From positions 1 to 64,000 of the forward strand of contig NZ_MPIN01000001.1 of assembly GCF_001887355.1 (NCBI RefSeq): a stretch of 64,000 nucleotides of DNA, read 5' to 3'. Position numbers and translations under genes: made by a program. This document shows, one piece after another, positions 10,464-17,972 of the stretch. The stretch's first letter is position 1; every line of letters begins with the position of its first letter. This DNA is from Cystobacter ferrugineus. GTDB lineage: Bacteria > Myxococcota > Myxococcia > Myxococcales > Myxococcaceae. The notes beneath the pieces were generated by a model that saw only the letters and a list, made by a program, of their open reading frames with translations, was not told the DNA's origin and did no database searches.

Positions 10464-11771
10464 ATGAAGACGTGGAAGAACGCGTGTCTCCTGGCCGCGG
10501 CGCTGCTCGCCGCCTGCTCCCACTCCCCGCAGAACCCGGATGGCACTCCGGACGGCAACCCAGGCCCCGCGCTTCCCGCCCCCGACACGAACCACGACGT
10601 GAAGAACTACAGCCGGGTCATCGGCTGGCCGGAGGGCAGGACGCCCGTGGCCCCGGAGGGGTTCGTGGTGACGAAGTACGCCGAGGGCCTGCGCAATCCC
10701 CGCTGGCTCTACGTGCTGCCCAACGGCGACGTGCTGGTGGCCGAGGCCAGCACCGAGCCCAAGAGCCAGGGCGCGCTCCGGGAGGCTCAGCGCTCGGGCA
10801 AGGCCGAGTCCCAGCAGATCGGCAACAGCGCCAACCGCATCACGCTCCTGCGTGACACCGACGGCGATGGGGCTCCGGACGTGCGGGAGATCTTCCTGCA
10901 GGGGCTGAAGCAGCCGCTGGGCATGCTGCTGCTCGGGGACCAGTTCTACGTCGCCAACACGGACGGGCTCTGGCGCTACCCGTACGAGGCGGGGCGGACC
11001 TCCATCGTGGGCGCGGGCCAGAAGCTGCTGGAGCTGCCCGCGGGTGGGTACAACAACCACTGGACGCGCAACCTGCTGGCCAACGCGGACGGCTCGAAGA
11101 TCTACGTGTCGGTGGGCTCGGCCAGCAACGTCGCCGAGCACGGCATCGAGGAGGAGCGGCGCCGCGCGAACATCCTGGAGGTGAATCCCGATGGCAGCGG
11201 CGAGCGCATCTACGCGAGCGGCCTGCGCAACCCCGTGGGCATGGGGTGGGCGCCCGGGACGAGCACGCTGTGGACCGTGGTCAACGAGCGTGACTACCTC
11301 GGGGATGACCTGGTGCCGGACTACCTGACGGGGGTCGAGGAGGGGGGCTTCTACGGCTGGCCCTACGCCTACTTCGGCATGAACGAGGATCCCCGGCTCG
11401 CCGGACAGCGGCCGGACCTGGTGAGCCAGACGCTGGTGCCGGACGTGGCGCTGGGCGCGCACACCGCCTCGCTGGGGCTCGCCTTCTACACGGGCAATGC
11501 CTTCCCCGAGAAGTACCGGGGCGGCGCGTTCATCGGGCAGCACGGCTCGTGGAACCGCTCCGAGCTGTCCGGCTACAAGGTCGTCTTCGTGCCCTTCCAG
11601 GACGGCCGCCCGAGCGGTGAGTCCGAGGACTTCCTGACGGGCTTCATCGCCAACCGCGAGAAGTCCGAGGTGTATGGCCGGCCGGTGGGGCTCGTGGTGC
11701 TGCCCGACGGGGCCTTGCTGGTGGCGGATGACGCGAGCAACACCGTCTGGCGTGTCGCGCCCCGCCGCTGA
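10464..11771 (+). CDS. Sorbosone/glucose dehydrogenase-like lipoprotein
   Basis: 435 residues. A type II signal peptide with lipobox LLAAC (cysteine near residue 16) predicts an envelope lipoprotein. The mature part has the GSDH/YliI six-bladed beta-propeller pattern: VTKYAEGLRNPRWLYVLPNGDVLVAEA, TDGDGAPDVREIFLQGL, ASGLRNPVGMGWAPGT, and GTLW-type repeats, ending GALLVADDASNTVWRV. Members are PQQ-linked sugar or aldose dehydrogenases acting in the periplasm; a Ca-binding DTDGDGAPD sequence is visible. GAGGGG lies 5 bp before the ATG at 10464; a GTG six bases upstream is also possible. Confident on the family, not on the substrate. Confidence 0.88.
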   Translation: MKTWKNACLLAAALLAACSHSPQNPDGTPDGNPGPALPAPDTNHDVKNYSRVIGWPEGRTPVAPEGFVVTKYAEGLRNPRWLYVLPNGDVLVAEASTEPKSQGALREAQRSGKAESQQIGNSANRITLLRDTDGDGAPDVREIFLQGLKQPLGMLLLGDQFYVANTDGLWRYPYEAGRTSIVGAGQKLLELPAGGYNNHWTRNLLANADGSKIYVSVGSASNVAEHGIEEERRRANILEVNPDGSGERIYASGLRNPVGMGWAPGTSTLWTVVNERDYLGDDLVPDYLTGVEEGGFYGWPYAYFGMNEDPRLAGQRPDLVSQTLVPDVALGAHTASLGLAFYTGNAFPEKYRGGAFIGQHGSWNRSELSGYKVVFVPFQDGRPSGESEDFLTGFIANREKSEVYGRPVGLVVLPDGALLVADDASNTVWRVAPRR

Positions 11772-11773
11772 AA

Positions 11774-11812
11774 CCCGCTCGCGCCGCCCCCGGAGGTGAC
11801 GGCGCGAACGGG
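11774..11812. terminator. Bidirectional hairpin between convergent genes
   Basis: CCCGCTCGCGCCG (from 11774) pairs with CGGCGCGAACGGG (to 11812) around a 13-nt loop, a stem of about 12 bp with one mismatch. It sits exactly between the convergent stops at 11771 and 11827. There is no strong U-tract, as is common in such GC-rich genomes. Confidence 0.55.
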
Positions 11813-11826
11813 CAGGGAAGCCGGGC

Positions 11827-12558
11827 CTACTTCGCCGCGTCCGCCGGCTTCCCCTCCTCGACGCGGGACACGATGCCGTCGGTGAGGAACACCCGGCGCT
11901 TGCCACCGGGGTAGATCCACTCCTGGTTCACCCGCTGACCATCCAACGTGCGGCGGATGCTCTCCGGAGGGCCCCAGGACATCTCCACCGCCGCCTCGGG
12001 CATGTTCTCCAGCACCCGCTTCTGCTTGATGGCGTCCTGGAAGCGCGCCGAGAGCTTCGCCAGGCGCGGCTCCTGCGGTGGCAGGTAGCGATCCATCTCC
12101 GCCAGCAGATCCTCCTTCTTGTCGAGCCCCGGCCGGAGCACGAGGATGACAGGTGAGCCGGGTGCGCCTTCCACGTCCAGGTAGACCCAGGGCTGGGTGC
12201 GGGGCGAGTACAGCACCCGCTCCGCCATGGCCCAGGACGTGGGGAACTCCACCTTGGTCACCCGCACCGGGGTGCCCGCGGGCACCAGGGCCTGGACCGG
12301 GCCGGGGTTGATGGGGTTGCCCTTGGTGTCGTTGAGCAGCCGCACCTCCTCGGGAGGGTAGGGCGTCAGCAGCCGCTTGGAGGCGTCCCCGAAGAACGGA
12401 GTGATGAAGCTGGAGGTCTTCAGGTGGCGCACCGCCGCCGGGCCCGTGGTCAGGTCATTCTGGAGCGCCGTGCGGTCCTCCGCGCTGAGCTTGGTCTGGC
12501 TCACGCAGGCCGTGGCGAGCACGGGGAGGAGCAGGGACAGAGCGAGGCGTCGTGTCAT
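11827..12558 (-). CDS. Lipoprotein of unknown function
   Basis: 243 residues. The signal peptide MTRRLALSLLLPVLATACVS ends in a lipobox (ATAC). The mature region has SSFITPFFGDASKRLL, then a beta-rich domain (PAGTPVRVTKVEFPTSWAMAERVLYSPRTQPWVYLDVEG) and, near the C-terminus, a BamE/SmpA-like segment (MSWGPPESIRRTLDGQ..NQEWIYPGGKRRVFLTDGIVSRVEEG). That last part resembles the fold of outer-membrane lipoproteins in which a GxPxxxR turn precedes a W-Y strand. Start at 12558 chosen from the signal peptide. It follows the membrane-protein gene by 16 bp and is probably cotranscribed with it. Confidence 0.75.
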   Translation of the reverse strand: MTRRLALSLLLPVLATACVSQTKLSAEDRTALQNDLTTGPAAVRHLKTSSFITPFFGDASKRLLTPYPPEEVRLLNDTKGNPINPGPVQALVPAGTPVRVTKVEFPTSWAMAERVLYSPRTQPWVYLDVEGAPGSPVILVLRPGLDKKEDLLAEMDRYLPPQEPRLAKLSARFQDAIKQKRVLENMPEAAVEMSWGPPESIRRTLDGQRVNQEWIYPGGKRRVFLTDGIVSRVEEGKPADAAK

Positions 12559-12574
12559 GGAAGGGGCCTCGGCG

Positions 12575-13162
12575 TCAGAAGGAGAAGGCGAAGGCCCGGG
12601 TGGTGACCCGGGGCGCCTCGCGGCCACCCGTGACGTCCGCCACGAGCACCGCGCGCTTGCGCGTCTCCTCGACGATGCGGCCGCCGCCCGCCTTCTGGTA
12701 GGCGTCGATGCCCTGGATGATGTGCGAGGCGAGCAGACCCAGGCCGCCCAGGCCCCAGACCCAGGGCACCACGAGCGCGCTCAGCACGCTGCCCACCACG
12801 ATGATGGCCACGTCGATGACCAGGAACAGGATGAAGCCGCTGGTGTCACCGGCGATGAGGTGACCCGTGCCGAAGCCGACGATGAGACCCAACACGAGCG
12901 CGAGCACGGGCTCGGTGCCGCCGCTCACCGCGCCACCGGTGTCCAGGGGCAACAGGGGGCCGTCCGCCAGCGCCAGGCGGTGGGTGTCCGTGATGCGCAG
13001 GGCCGGCGACTGGGAAGGCTTGAAGGTGGCCGCCAGCTCCACTCCCTCCAGCAGCCGGGCATGACGGCCCTCGGCGCTCTGGGCGAAGGAGATGGAGGGA
13101 TCCGCGGCGGACTCCACGGGGGTGACGGCCAACAGGGAAGCAACCAACAGTGAGACGAACAT
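12575..13162 (-). CDS. Membrane protein with signal peptide, unknown function
   Basis: 195 residues. It starts MFVSLLVASLLAVTPVESAAD (cleavable signal peptide), then a soluble segment, then two or three strongly hydrophobic helices (about residues 85-145: VLALVLGLIVGFGTGHLIAG, GFILFLVIDVAIIVVGSVLSALVVPWVWGLGGLGLLASHIIQGIDAYQKA). The G-x-G-T-G-H and helix-turn-helix hairpin with a terminal QGIDAYQ pattern are seen in small two-TM proteins of bacterial envelopes. Upstream partner of the lipoprotein at 11827-12558. Confidence 0.7.
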   Translation of the reverse strand: MFVSLLVASLLAVTPVESAADPSISFAQSAEGRHARLLEGVELAATFKPSQSPALRITDTHRLALADGPLLPLDTGGAVSGGTEPVLALVLGLIVGFGTGHLIAGDTSGFILFLVIDVAIIVVGSVLSALVVPWVWGLGGLGLLASHIIQGIDAYQKAGGGRIVEETRKRAVLVADVTGGREAPRVTTRAFAFSF

Positions 13163-13207
13163 GAAGAGCGACCTCGGTTGGACTACGGTGAGGACGCCTT
13201 CCTTACC

Positions 13208-13408
13208 TCAATGGCCGGAACTCAACGATGCATTGTCGTCCGCTCGTGCGCGCTGCTCTCCACAACCCTTCAGCGGTGGACAGATAGGTCCGCGGCCGTC
13301 GGGGTCCGGCACCAGCAGGAAACGGCCCAGACCACGGGCATCGGTCAACTCGGGATGGCCACAGAGCACGCAGCGGCGGGGTGGACGTTTGGAGGGAGGA
13401 AAGGGCAC
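13208..13408 (-). CDS. Small cysteine-motif (zinc ribbon-like) protein
   Basis: 66 residues from a GTG start. Visible metal-ligand-like cysteines are CVLCGHPELTD and PICPPLKGCGE, spaced as in a small treble-clef or zinc ribbon. GGGGGGA lies 13 bp upstream of the GTG. It sits 48 bp downstream of the FmdB-like gene in the same direction, so two small zinc proteins are probably cotranscribed. The family is unknown and the start is uncertain. Confidence 0.5.
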   Translation of the reverse strand: MPFPPSKRPPRRCVLCGHPELTDARGLGRFLLVPDPDGRGPICPPLKGCGEQRARADDNASLSSGH

Positions 13409-13456
13409 GAGGCCCAGTTTCCCCCCGCTTCCCCGGGCTCGCGACTTTTCCGCCGC

Positions 13457-13810
13457 CTAGCTGCTCTTGGCCGCCACGGGCGCGCTGGACGCGCTGCTGG
13501 AGCCCGAGGACGACGCGCCGCCCGATGACGTGCTCGCGGAGGAAGAGGAGGAGCTGTCGCTCGAGGACGGGCTGCTCGAAGAGGACGAGCTGCTGCTCGA
13601 CGAGGACGAGCCACCGTCCTTCTTGGTGGAGCCGTAGAGGTCGGCGTACCAGCCGCCGCCCTTGAGGACGAAGCTGGTGCGGCTGACGACGCGGCTGAGC
13701 GAGCTCTGGGCGCCACAGGCCGAGCACTTCTCGGGCGCCGGATCGCTGACCTTCTGCAGCACGTCGATCGTCTTTCCACAGGAACCGCAGGCGTATTCGT
13801 AGATGGGCAT
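13457..13810 (-). CDS. FmdB-family zinc ribbon protein with Ser-rich tail
   Basis: 117 residues. The N-terminus MPIYEYACGSCGKTIDVLQKV and EKCSACG give the four zinc ligands (Cys8, Cys11, Cys29, Cys32) of the FmdB/CxxC_CxxC_SSSS family. The conserved VSRTSFVLKGGGWYADLYG follows. From about residue 66 on the protein is almost all serine with some Ala, Gly and Asp, a longer version of the family's SSSS tail. Function in the family is poorly defined. It is the gene after the 405-aa protein (14 bp gap). Confidence 0.9.
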   Translation of the reverse strand: MPIYEYACGSCGKTIDVLQKVSDPAPEKCSACGAQSSLSRVVSRTSFVLKGGGWYADLYGSTKKDGGSSSSSSSSSSSSSPSSSDSSSSSSASTSSGGASSSGSSSASSAPVAAKSS

Positions 13811-13824
13811 TGACGGGCCTCTTT

Positions 13825-15042
13825 CTAGGTCGTGGAGGGTGGGGTGGAATCCGGCGTCCGCTTGCGCAGGGCCTCGGCCATGCCCAGGCGCTCGAGCGCG
13901 CGGAGCACCAGCTCGGACGGGGCCCCATGCTTGCGTCCCACCGCTTCCGCGAGCGCGGTGAGCGACGGGGCCTCCGGGAGATCGTCACGCACCAGGAGCT
14001 CCAGCTCCCGGCGCAGCATGTCCGTGAAGCGCTTCTTGATGCCCAGGTCGACCAGGTACTTCTCGCGCCCGAGCAGATCCAGCTTCTGGGTGAGGTTGCG
14101 CGCGGTGAGCGCCTCGCGGCGGAAGCGCTCGCGCAGCTCCTCGACCTCCTTGGCGATGCCGCCACGGTTCTCCACGAGCTTGAGCTCGGAGGGGCTCAGC
14201 CCCAGCGCCCAGCCCACCCGGCCCGAGGCGCCCCGGTGCTCGGTGAAGGCGGACAGCAGGGACGTGTGCTCGCGGCGCTTGAGGGCCTCCAACAGCCCGT
14301 GCGCCTTGAGCGCGCCCTCCACCTCGTCCAGTGTCAGATCGCCGCGCGCGCCGTTGTACTGCTGGGACAGGTGGCGCAGCAGGGCGAAGCGGTGCTCGCT
14401 CGCCTCCACCAGCGCCTCCAGCGCATCCCTGCCGGAGGGACGCAGCAGCTCCTGGTAGCTCGTCCTGGGAGCCTCCAGGCGGGTGAAGCGGCCCCGGGGC
14501 TTGGGCAGATCCCTCTTGAGGAAGCTGGGCGCCTCCTGCCCGTACTCGTCGGTCTCGGGAGGAAGGGACTCGGCGGCCGAGCGCTTGCGCGGCGCGATGC
14601 GCGACTGGACCGTCTCCCCGGCGGACGCGGGAGCCACCTCGGGCCGGGCGGGCACGGGCGCCGGCACGGGACGCGAGGGCGGGAGGGCGAACGAGGGGAC
14701 GTCCGGGGCGGGAGGCGCGGGGGGCCGCTTCTCCTCGTGCACCCGGGCCAGCTCGCGCACCACGTCGTAGTAGCCGCAGCCCTGCCGCGTCGCGGCGAGC
14801 TCGGGCGATGTGCCCTGGAGGACATCGATCACGGCGAAGGGCCCGAGGGGCGTGGCCTGGGGCTCGGCGTCGGTCAAGGTGCGGACGCGGAAGTCGTCCG
14901 ACTCGGCCAGCAAGGCGAGTGCCTCGCGGACCTCGGTGGGGGTTGCAGGCGAATGGGCTCGCCGGCAGTAGTCGGAGACGGCCACCGCCACGGGGGTGGG
15001 CACGTCGTCGGGTTGCCGTTGTCTCTGCCAGGGACGGTTCAT
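13825..15042 (-). CDS. Conserved-type hypothetical protein, 405 aa
   Basis: Three parts are visible: an N-terminal helical domain (about 1-95; TPTEVREALALLAESDDFRVR and RQGCGYYDVVRELARV), a Pro/Ala-rich linker (about 100-185), and a C-terminal all-helical half (190-405) with HLSQQYNGARGDLTLDEVEGALKAHGLLEAL and SLTALAEAVGRKHGAPSELVLRALERLGMAEAL, which look like winged-helix or other small helical modules. No membrane segment. The ATG at 15042 (MNRPWQRQRQ) is the natural start. It lies divergent from fur, so the shared intergenic region may regulate both. Not recognised. Confidence 0.65.
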   Translation of the reverse strand: MNRPWQRQRQPDDVPTPVAVAVSDYCRRAHSPATPTEVREALALLAESDDFRVRTLTDAEPQATPLGPFAVIDVLQGTSPELAATRQGCGYYDVVRELARVHEEKRPPAPPAPDVPSFALPPSRPVPAPVPARPEVAPASAGETVQSRIAPRKRSAAESLPPETDEYGQEAPSFLKRDLPKPRGRFTRLEAPRTSYQELLRPSGRDALEALVEASEHRFALLRHLSQQYNGARGDLTLDEVEGALKAHGLLEALKRREHTSLLSAFTEHRGASGRVGWALGLSPSELKLVENRGGIAKEVEELRERFRREALTARNLTQKLDLLGREKYLVDLGIKKRFTDMLRRELELLVRDDLPEAPSLTALAEAVGRKHGAPSELVLRALERLGMAEALRKRTPDSTPPSTT

Positions 15043-15177
15043 GAAAATCGCGGAAAAATGCTCGTTTACGAGGCCGGGTGCCTCTATCTTCGCTGGCGGA
15101 CGGGTGTCAATGAATCCGGCGGACGCCAATCTAAACAGTCCGTGGATGTTGCAAGTCGGTACTACACCTGAGCAGAT

Positions 15178-15208
15178 GGGAGTGCATCCCGTACATTCGG
15201 GTGCACCC
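15178..15208. promoter_or_regulatory. Palindromic elements upstream of fur
   Basis: Two related imperfect or perfect palindromes sit side by side: GGGAGTGCATCCC (15178-15190) and GGGTGCACCC (15199-15208, perfect). Both centre on TGCA, and their centres are about 20 bp apart. They lie 48-78 bp upstream of fur and 136-166 bp upstream of the divergent gene. They do not match the classical AT-rich Fur box, so another regulator is more likely. Confidence 0.35.
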
Positions 15209-15255
15209 CTTGTGACCCATGAGGGCCGCGTGGTGGCTCGGGAGGCAGGCGAGCT

Positions 15256-15711
15256 TTGAACCGGAATATGGACGAGGTGCTTCAGCACTACATGGCGCAG
15301 CACGGGCTGAAAAGCACCCGTCAGCGCAGCCTCATCATCGACACCTTCTTCTCGGTGGGGGGCCACCTGTCCGTCGAGGAGTTGTGGAACAAGGTCCGCG
15401 AGCAGGACGTCAAGGTGTCCGTGGCCACGGTCTACCGGACGATGAAACTGCTCGGGGAGTGTGGGTTGGCCCACGCGCGCAACTTCGGCGACGGGCAGAC
15501 ACGCTACGAGGCGGCCGCGGGACGCCACCACCACGATCACCTCATCTGCACCCACTGCGGCACCATCGTCGAGTTCGAGGATGATCGCATCGAGCAGATG
15601 CAGGAGGGCGTGGCGCGCCGGCACGGCTTCACGGTGACGTCGCACAAGATGGAGCTGTACGGGCTGTGCCGGAACTGCCAGCGCGGCGGCAAGGCCAAGA
15701 GCGAGGCATGA
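15256..15711 (+). CDS. fur: Fur-family metal-responsive repressor
   Basis: 151 residues. Winged helix (STRQRSLIIDTFFSVGGHLSVEELWNKVREQDVKVSVATVYRTMKLL) is followed by the metal/dimer domain with RHHHDHLICTHCGTIVEFEDDRIE and a second Cys pair (LYGLCRNCQRG). The histidine cluster and both CxxC pairs, which bind structural zinc, are intact. It could regulate iron uptake (Fur) or peroxide response (PerR); the sequence alone does not decide. The TTG at 15256 has GGAGG 10 bp upstream; the ATG at 15268 (MDEVLQHYM) is the alternative and is poorer in spacing. The stop overlaps the next gene by 4 bp (ATGA). Confidence 0.92.
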   Translation: MNRNMDEVLQHYMAQHGLKSTRQRSLIIDTFFSVGGHLSVEELWNKVREQDVKVSVATVYRTMKLLGECGLAHARNFGDGQTRYEAAAGRHHHDHLICTHCGTIVEFEDDRIEQMQEGVARRHGFTVTSHKMELYGLCRNCQRGGKAKSEA

Positions 15712-16232
15712 AACGCGTGGGCCGGGCCTTGGGACTCGCCCTGGTGCTCGCCCTGGCCGGCTGTCACCACACACCCGAGGCGCCACTGCCCGGGCAGGCG
15801 GCCACTTCCCCCTACCTGCGCGCGTTGTGGCTGCCCGCGGTGGGGCCGGCGCCCTGGAACTGGCGCGCCCTGCCGGGAAAAGTGGTGCTGGTGTCCTTCT
15901 TCGCCTCGTGGAGCTTTCCCTCCCTGGCCCAGTTGCCCACGTTGCAGGCGCTCCAGAAGGAGCACGGCGCCCAGGGCTTCCAGGTCGTGCTCGTGGGGTT
16001 GGATCTCGACGGAGCCCTCACCCTGGCCCCCTTCGCCGAGCAGTACGCGCTCGAGTTCCCGGTGCTGGTGTCCGACACGTCCCTACAGCAGGGCCAGAGT
16101 GCCTTCGGGCTCATCCCCGCGCTGCCCGCCACCTTCCTCCTGGACAGGCAGGGGCAGGTGGCCGGCGCCTGGCAGGGGATGGCCGGCCATGGGGCCCTGT
16201 CCGAGGCGGTCCAGACGCTGCTGAAGCGCTGA
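15708..16232 (+). CDS. Thioredoxin-fold lipoprotein lacking the CxxC motif
   Basis: 174 residues. The signal peptide ends in lipobox LALAGC (Cys19). The mature part is TlpA/AhpC-like: LPGKVVLVSFFASWSFPSLAQLPTLQAL, then VVLVGLDLD, FPVLVSD, and LIPALPATFLLDRQGQVAG with the cis-Pro loop. Where TlpA-like enzymes have W-C-x-P-C this protein has W68-S69-F70-P71-S72, so both catalytic cysteines are replaced by serine and thiol redox chemistry is not expected. Coupled to fur by a 4-bp overlap. Perhaps a binding or scaffold protein. Confidence 0.85.
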   Translation: MKRVGRALGLALVLALAGCHHTPEAPLPGQAATSPYLRALWLPAVGPAPWNWRALPGKVVLVSFFASWSFPSLAQLPTLQALQKEHGAQGFQVVLVGLDLDGALTLAPFAEQYALEFPVLVSDTSLQQGQSAFGLIPALPATFLLDRQGQVAGAWQGMAGHGALSEAVQTLLKR

Positions 16233-16265
16233 GGGGCGGGGAGGGCCCCGCGCGGCTCCCCTCAG
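16229..16265. terminator. Bidirectional terminator overlapping both stop codons
   Basis: CTGAGGGG (16229-16236) pairs perfectly with CCCCTCAG (16258-16265), and an inner stem CGGGG-AGGG-CCCCG (16237-16250) stacks inside it. The outer arms contain the TGA stops of both convergent genes. Confidence 0.6.
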
Positions 16266-16654
16266 GGCAGCTCGTGGCGGAGCAGGTGCTCACGGCCCTC
16301 CTGGATGGCCGTGAGGACCTTGTCCAGGAGCGCATCCCCGTTCTGGAGCGCCTCGAGCAGCTCCGGGCCGCGTCCGAAGAACACCCAACTGGAGGACTCG
16401 CTCTTGCCGCTCGGGCTCAGGATCTTGACCTCGAGGAAGCGCTTGCGCTCCCAGTCCGCCGTCTTGCCGTCCGCGATGGCCGCGCCGATGGAGAACTCGA
16501 TGTCCCCTTCGCCCTTCGAGGTCGCGGGGGCCTGCACCCGGAGCGGGGCAAAGGTCCCCGTCTCGGGCAACTTCGACCGAGCCTCCGTGAACAAGCGGCT
16601 CAATGCGGCCTGGATGGCCTCGCGCGGTGCTGCTCCGTCCTGACCTGACGCCAT
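16262..16654 (-). CDS. Hypothetical protein, 130 aa
   Basis: A soluble protein starting MASGQDGAAPREAIQAALSRLF. After an N-terminal helix comes a beta-rich core (PLRVQAPATSKGEGDIEFSIGAAIADG.. RKRFLEVKILSPSGKSESSSWVFFGRGPELLEALQ) and a C-terminal helix. GGGAG directly upstream of the ATG at 16654 decides the start. Composition is ordinary for the genome. No family was recognised; there is no signal peptide or metal motif. Confidence 0.65.
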   Translation of the reverse strand: MASGQDGAAPREAIQAALSRLFTEARSKLPETGTFAPLRVQAPATSKGEGDIEFSIGAAIADGKTADWERKRFLEVKILSPSGKSESSSWVFFGRGPELLEALQNGDALLDKVLTAIQEGREHLLRHELP

Positions 16655-16712
16655 GATCTCCCTCGTCCCACGCTTCTTCATGCGGCCCCGAAGAGGCCGC
16701 GCCGGGTGCTTA

Positions 16713-17879
16713 TCAGCTCTTGTACTGCGCCTTGATGTCGTAGAGCGCCTTCTGGACCCGCGTGATGTTCTCGGCGCTCAGGTCCTCGCTCAAGCCGGGG
16801 GGCAGGCGGGGGGGGGTCGAAGGCACACCGAGCTCCTCGTTGCGGGCGTGGATGTAGCTCTGATTCAGGTACTGGTTGTAGCGGGCTTTCTGCACATCGG
16901 ACATTCCGCTCATGGCGTTCTCGATGGGCGCGACCAGGCTCTGGATATTCGCCTCCGCCGCCTTGGGCACGTCCCGGACGAGGGGCTTGCCCAGGGACAC
17001 GTCGTAGGGAATGTGCTCGGCGTTGGCGAGCTCGAGGGTGCGGGGGCCGATGATCTGCAGCTCCCCCTTCACGCCATTGCCGTGGTTGAGGTAGCCGCAG
17101 GCCACGGTATAGCCGGTGTCCATGAGCTTGGACTCGTTGACCCGCAGGGGCTTGCCAGCCTCCGCCGCCGCCTGCCTCATCATCTGGATGTGCTCGGGCG
17201 TGAAGTAGGGCTTGCCGCCCGGTCCATGGAGGTTGTTGAACTCGAACATGTCGAGCTTGCCCGAGCGGATGCCGTCGGCGATGCGCGCCGCCGTTTCATT
17301 CATCCCCGCGGGCGAGGTGTCCGAGAGCACCAGCCGGGTGCCGACGGCATCCCAGAGGTTGCTCTTGGCCTGCTCGGGGTTGGTCACCGTGGCCCCGAAG
17401 CGATCCTGGGCCCGCTGCAAGCGATTGCCGGCGGAGACCGGGTCCTTGACACGTCCCATCACGGAGCCCAGCCCCTCGAAGAGGGTGGCTATCTGCTTCT
17501 TGGCCGGCTCCAATTCCCGCTCACAGTCCTGGTGGATGAGTTGGGCCAGCTCGACCATGGCCGCGGGCGTCTTCTCTTGCGTCTTCGAGGACGTCCCAAG
17601 GGACATGGAACGAAGCGGCTGGGCACGCTGTGCCGAGGCCCCCTGGAGGAGATTGCTCTTCGCCGGCGAGGCCCCGCTCTCCTTTTTGTACCCATCCTCC
17701 TCGTGGGTGCCGCTGGCGGGCGGAGCGCTCGAGGCCTCTGGAGTCTGCCCGGTCTGTTGGGTTCTCGATGCGCCCCCCGTCGGGGCTCCGCCCAGGGTGG
17801 GCCCTGGCTGGGAAATCGCGCCCTGCGATGGTGCAGGAGAAGGAGGACGCATCGATTTGTCGAACTTACCAATGGCCAT
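16713..17879 (-). CDS. RelA/SpoT-synthetase-like protein with disordered N-terminus
   Basis: 388 residues. Residues 1-105 are Pro/Ser/Gly/Gln-rich and probably disordered. Residues 107-300 show, in order, the motifs of the RelA/SpoT nucleotidyltransferase fold: VKDPVSAGNRLQRAQDRFG (145-162, where RelA has its basic ATP-binding helix), DAVGTRLVL (177-185, compare D-x-x-G-x-R), MDTGYTVACGY (253-263, compare the GYxSxH G-loop), GELQIIGP (272-279, compare ExQIRT) and NAEHIPYDV (286-294). There is no HD hydrolase, TGS or ACT domain. If active it would make (p)ppGpp, ppApp-like nucleotides or pyrophosphorylate another target. Assignment by motif only. Confidence 0.5.
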   Translation of the reverse strand: MAIGKFDKSMRPPSPAPSQGAISQPGPTLGGAPTGGASRTQQTGQTPEASSAPPASGTHEEDGYKKESGASPAKSNLLQGASAQRAQPLRSMSLGTSSKTQEKTPAAMVELAQLIHQDCERELEPAKKQIATLFEGLGSVMGRVKDPVSAGNRLQRAQDRFGATVTNPEQAKSNLWDAVGTRLVLSDTSPAGMNETAARIADGIRSGKLDMFEFNNLHGPGGKPYFTPEHIQMMRQAAAEAGKPLRVNESKLMDTGYTVACGYLNHGNGVKGELQIIGPRTLELANAEHIPYDVSLGKPLVRDVPKAAEANIQSLVAPIENAMSGMSDVQKARYNQYLNQSYIHARNEELGVPSTPPRLPPGLSEDLSAENITRVQKALYDIKAQYKS

Positions 17880-17972
17880 GATTTGCTCTCGTTGTCACCG
17901 CGGGCGCAACCTAGGCGAATTCGAGACAAGCCTGCAAGAGTAGAACATCCTCGAGCCGGCCGCCGGGGCGCT

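Noticed and set aside
13457-13650. Tandem repeat or CRISPR-like array
   Set aside because: The repetitive look comes from serine codons in the FmdB-like tail; there are no spaced identical repeats.
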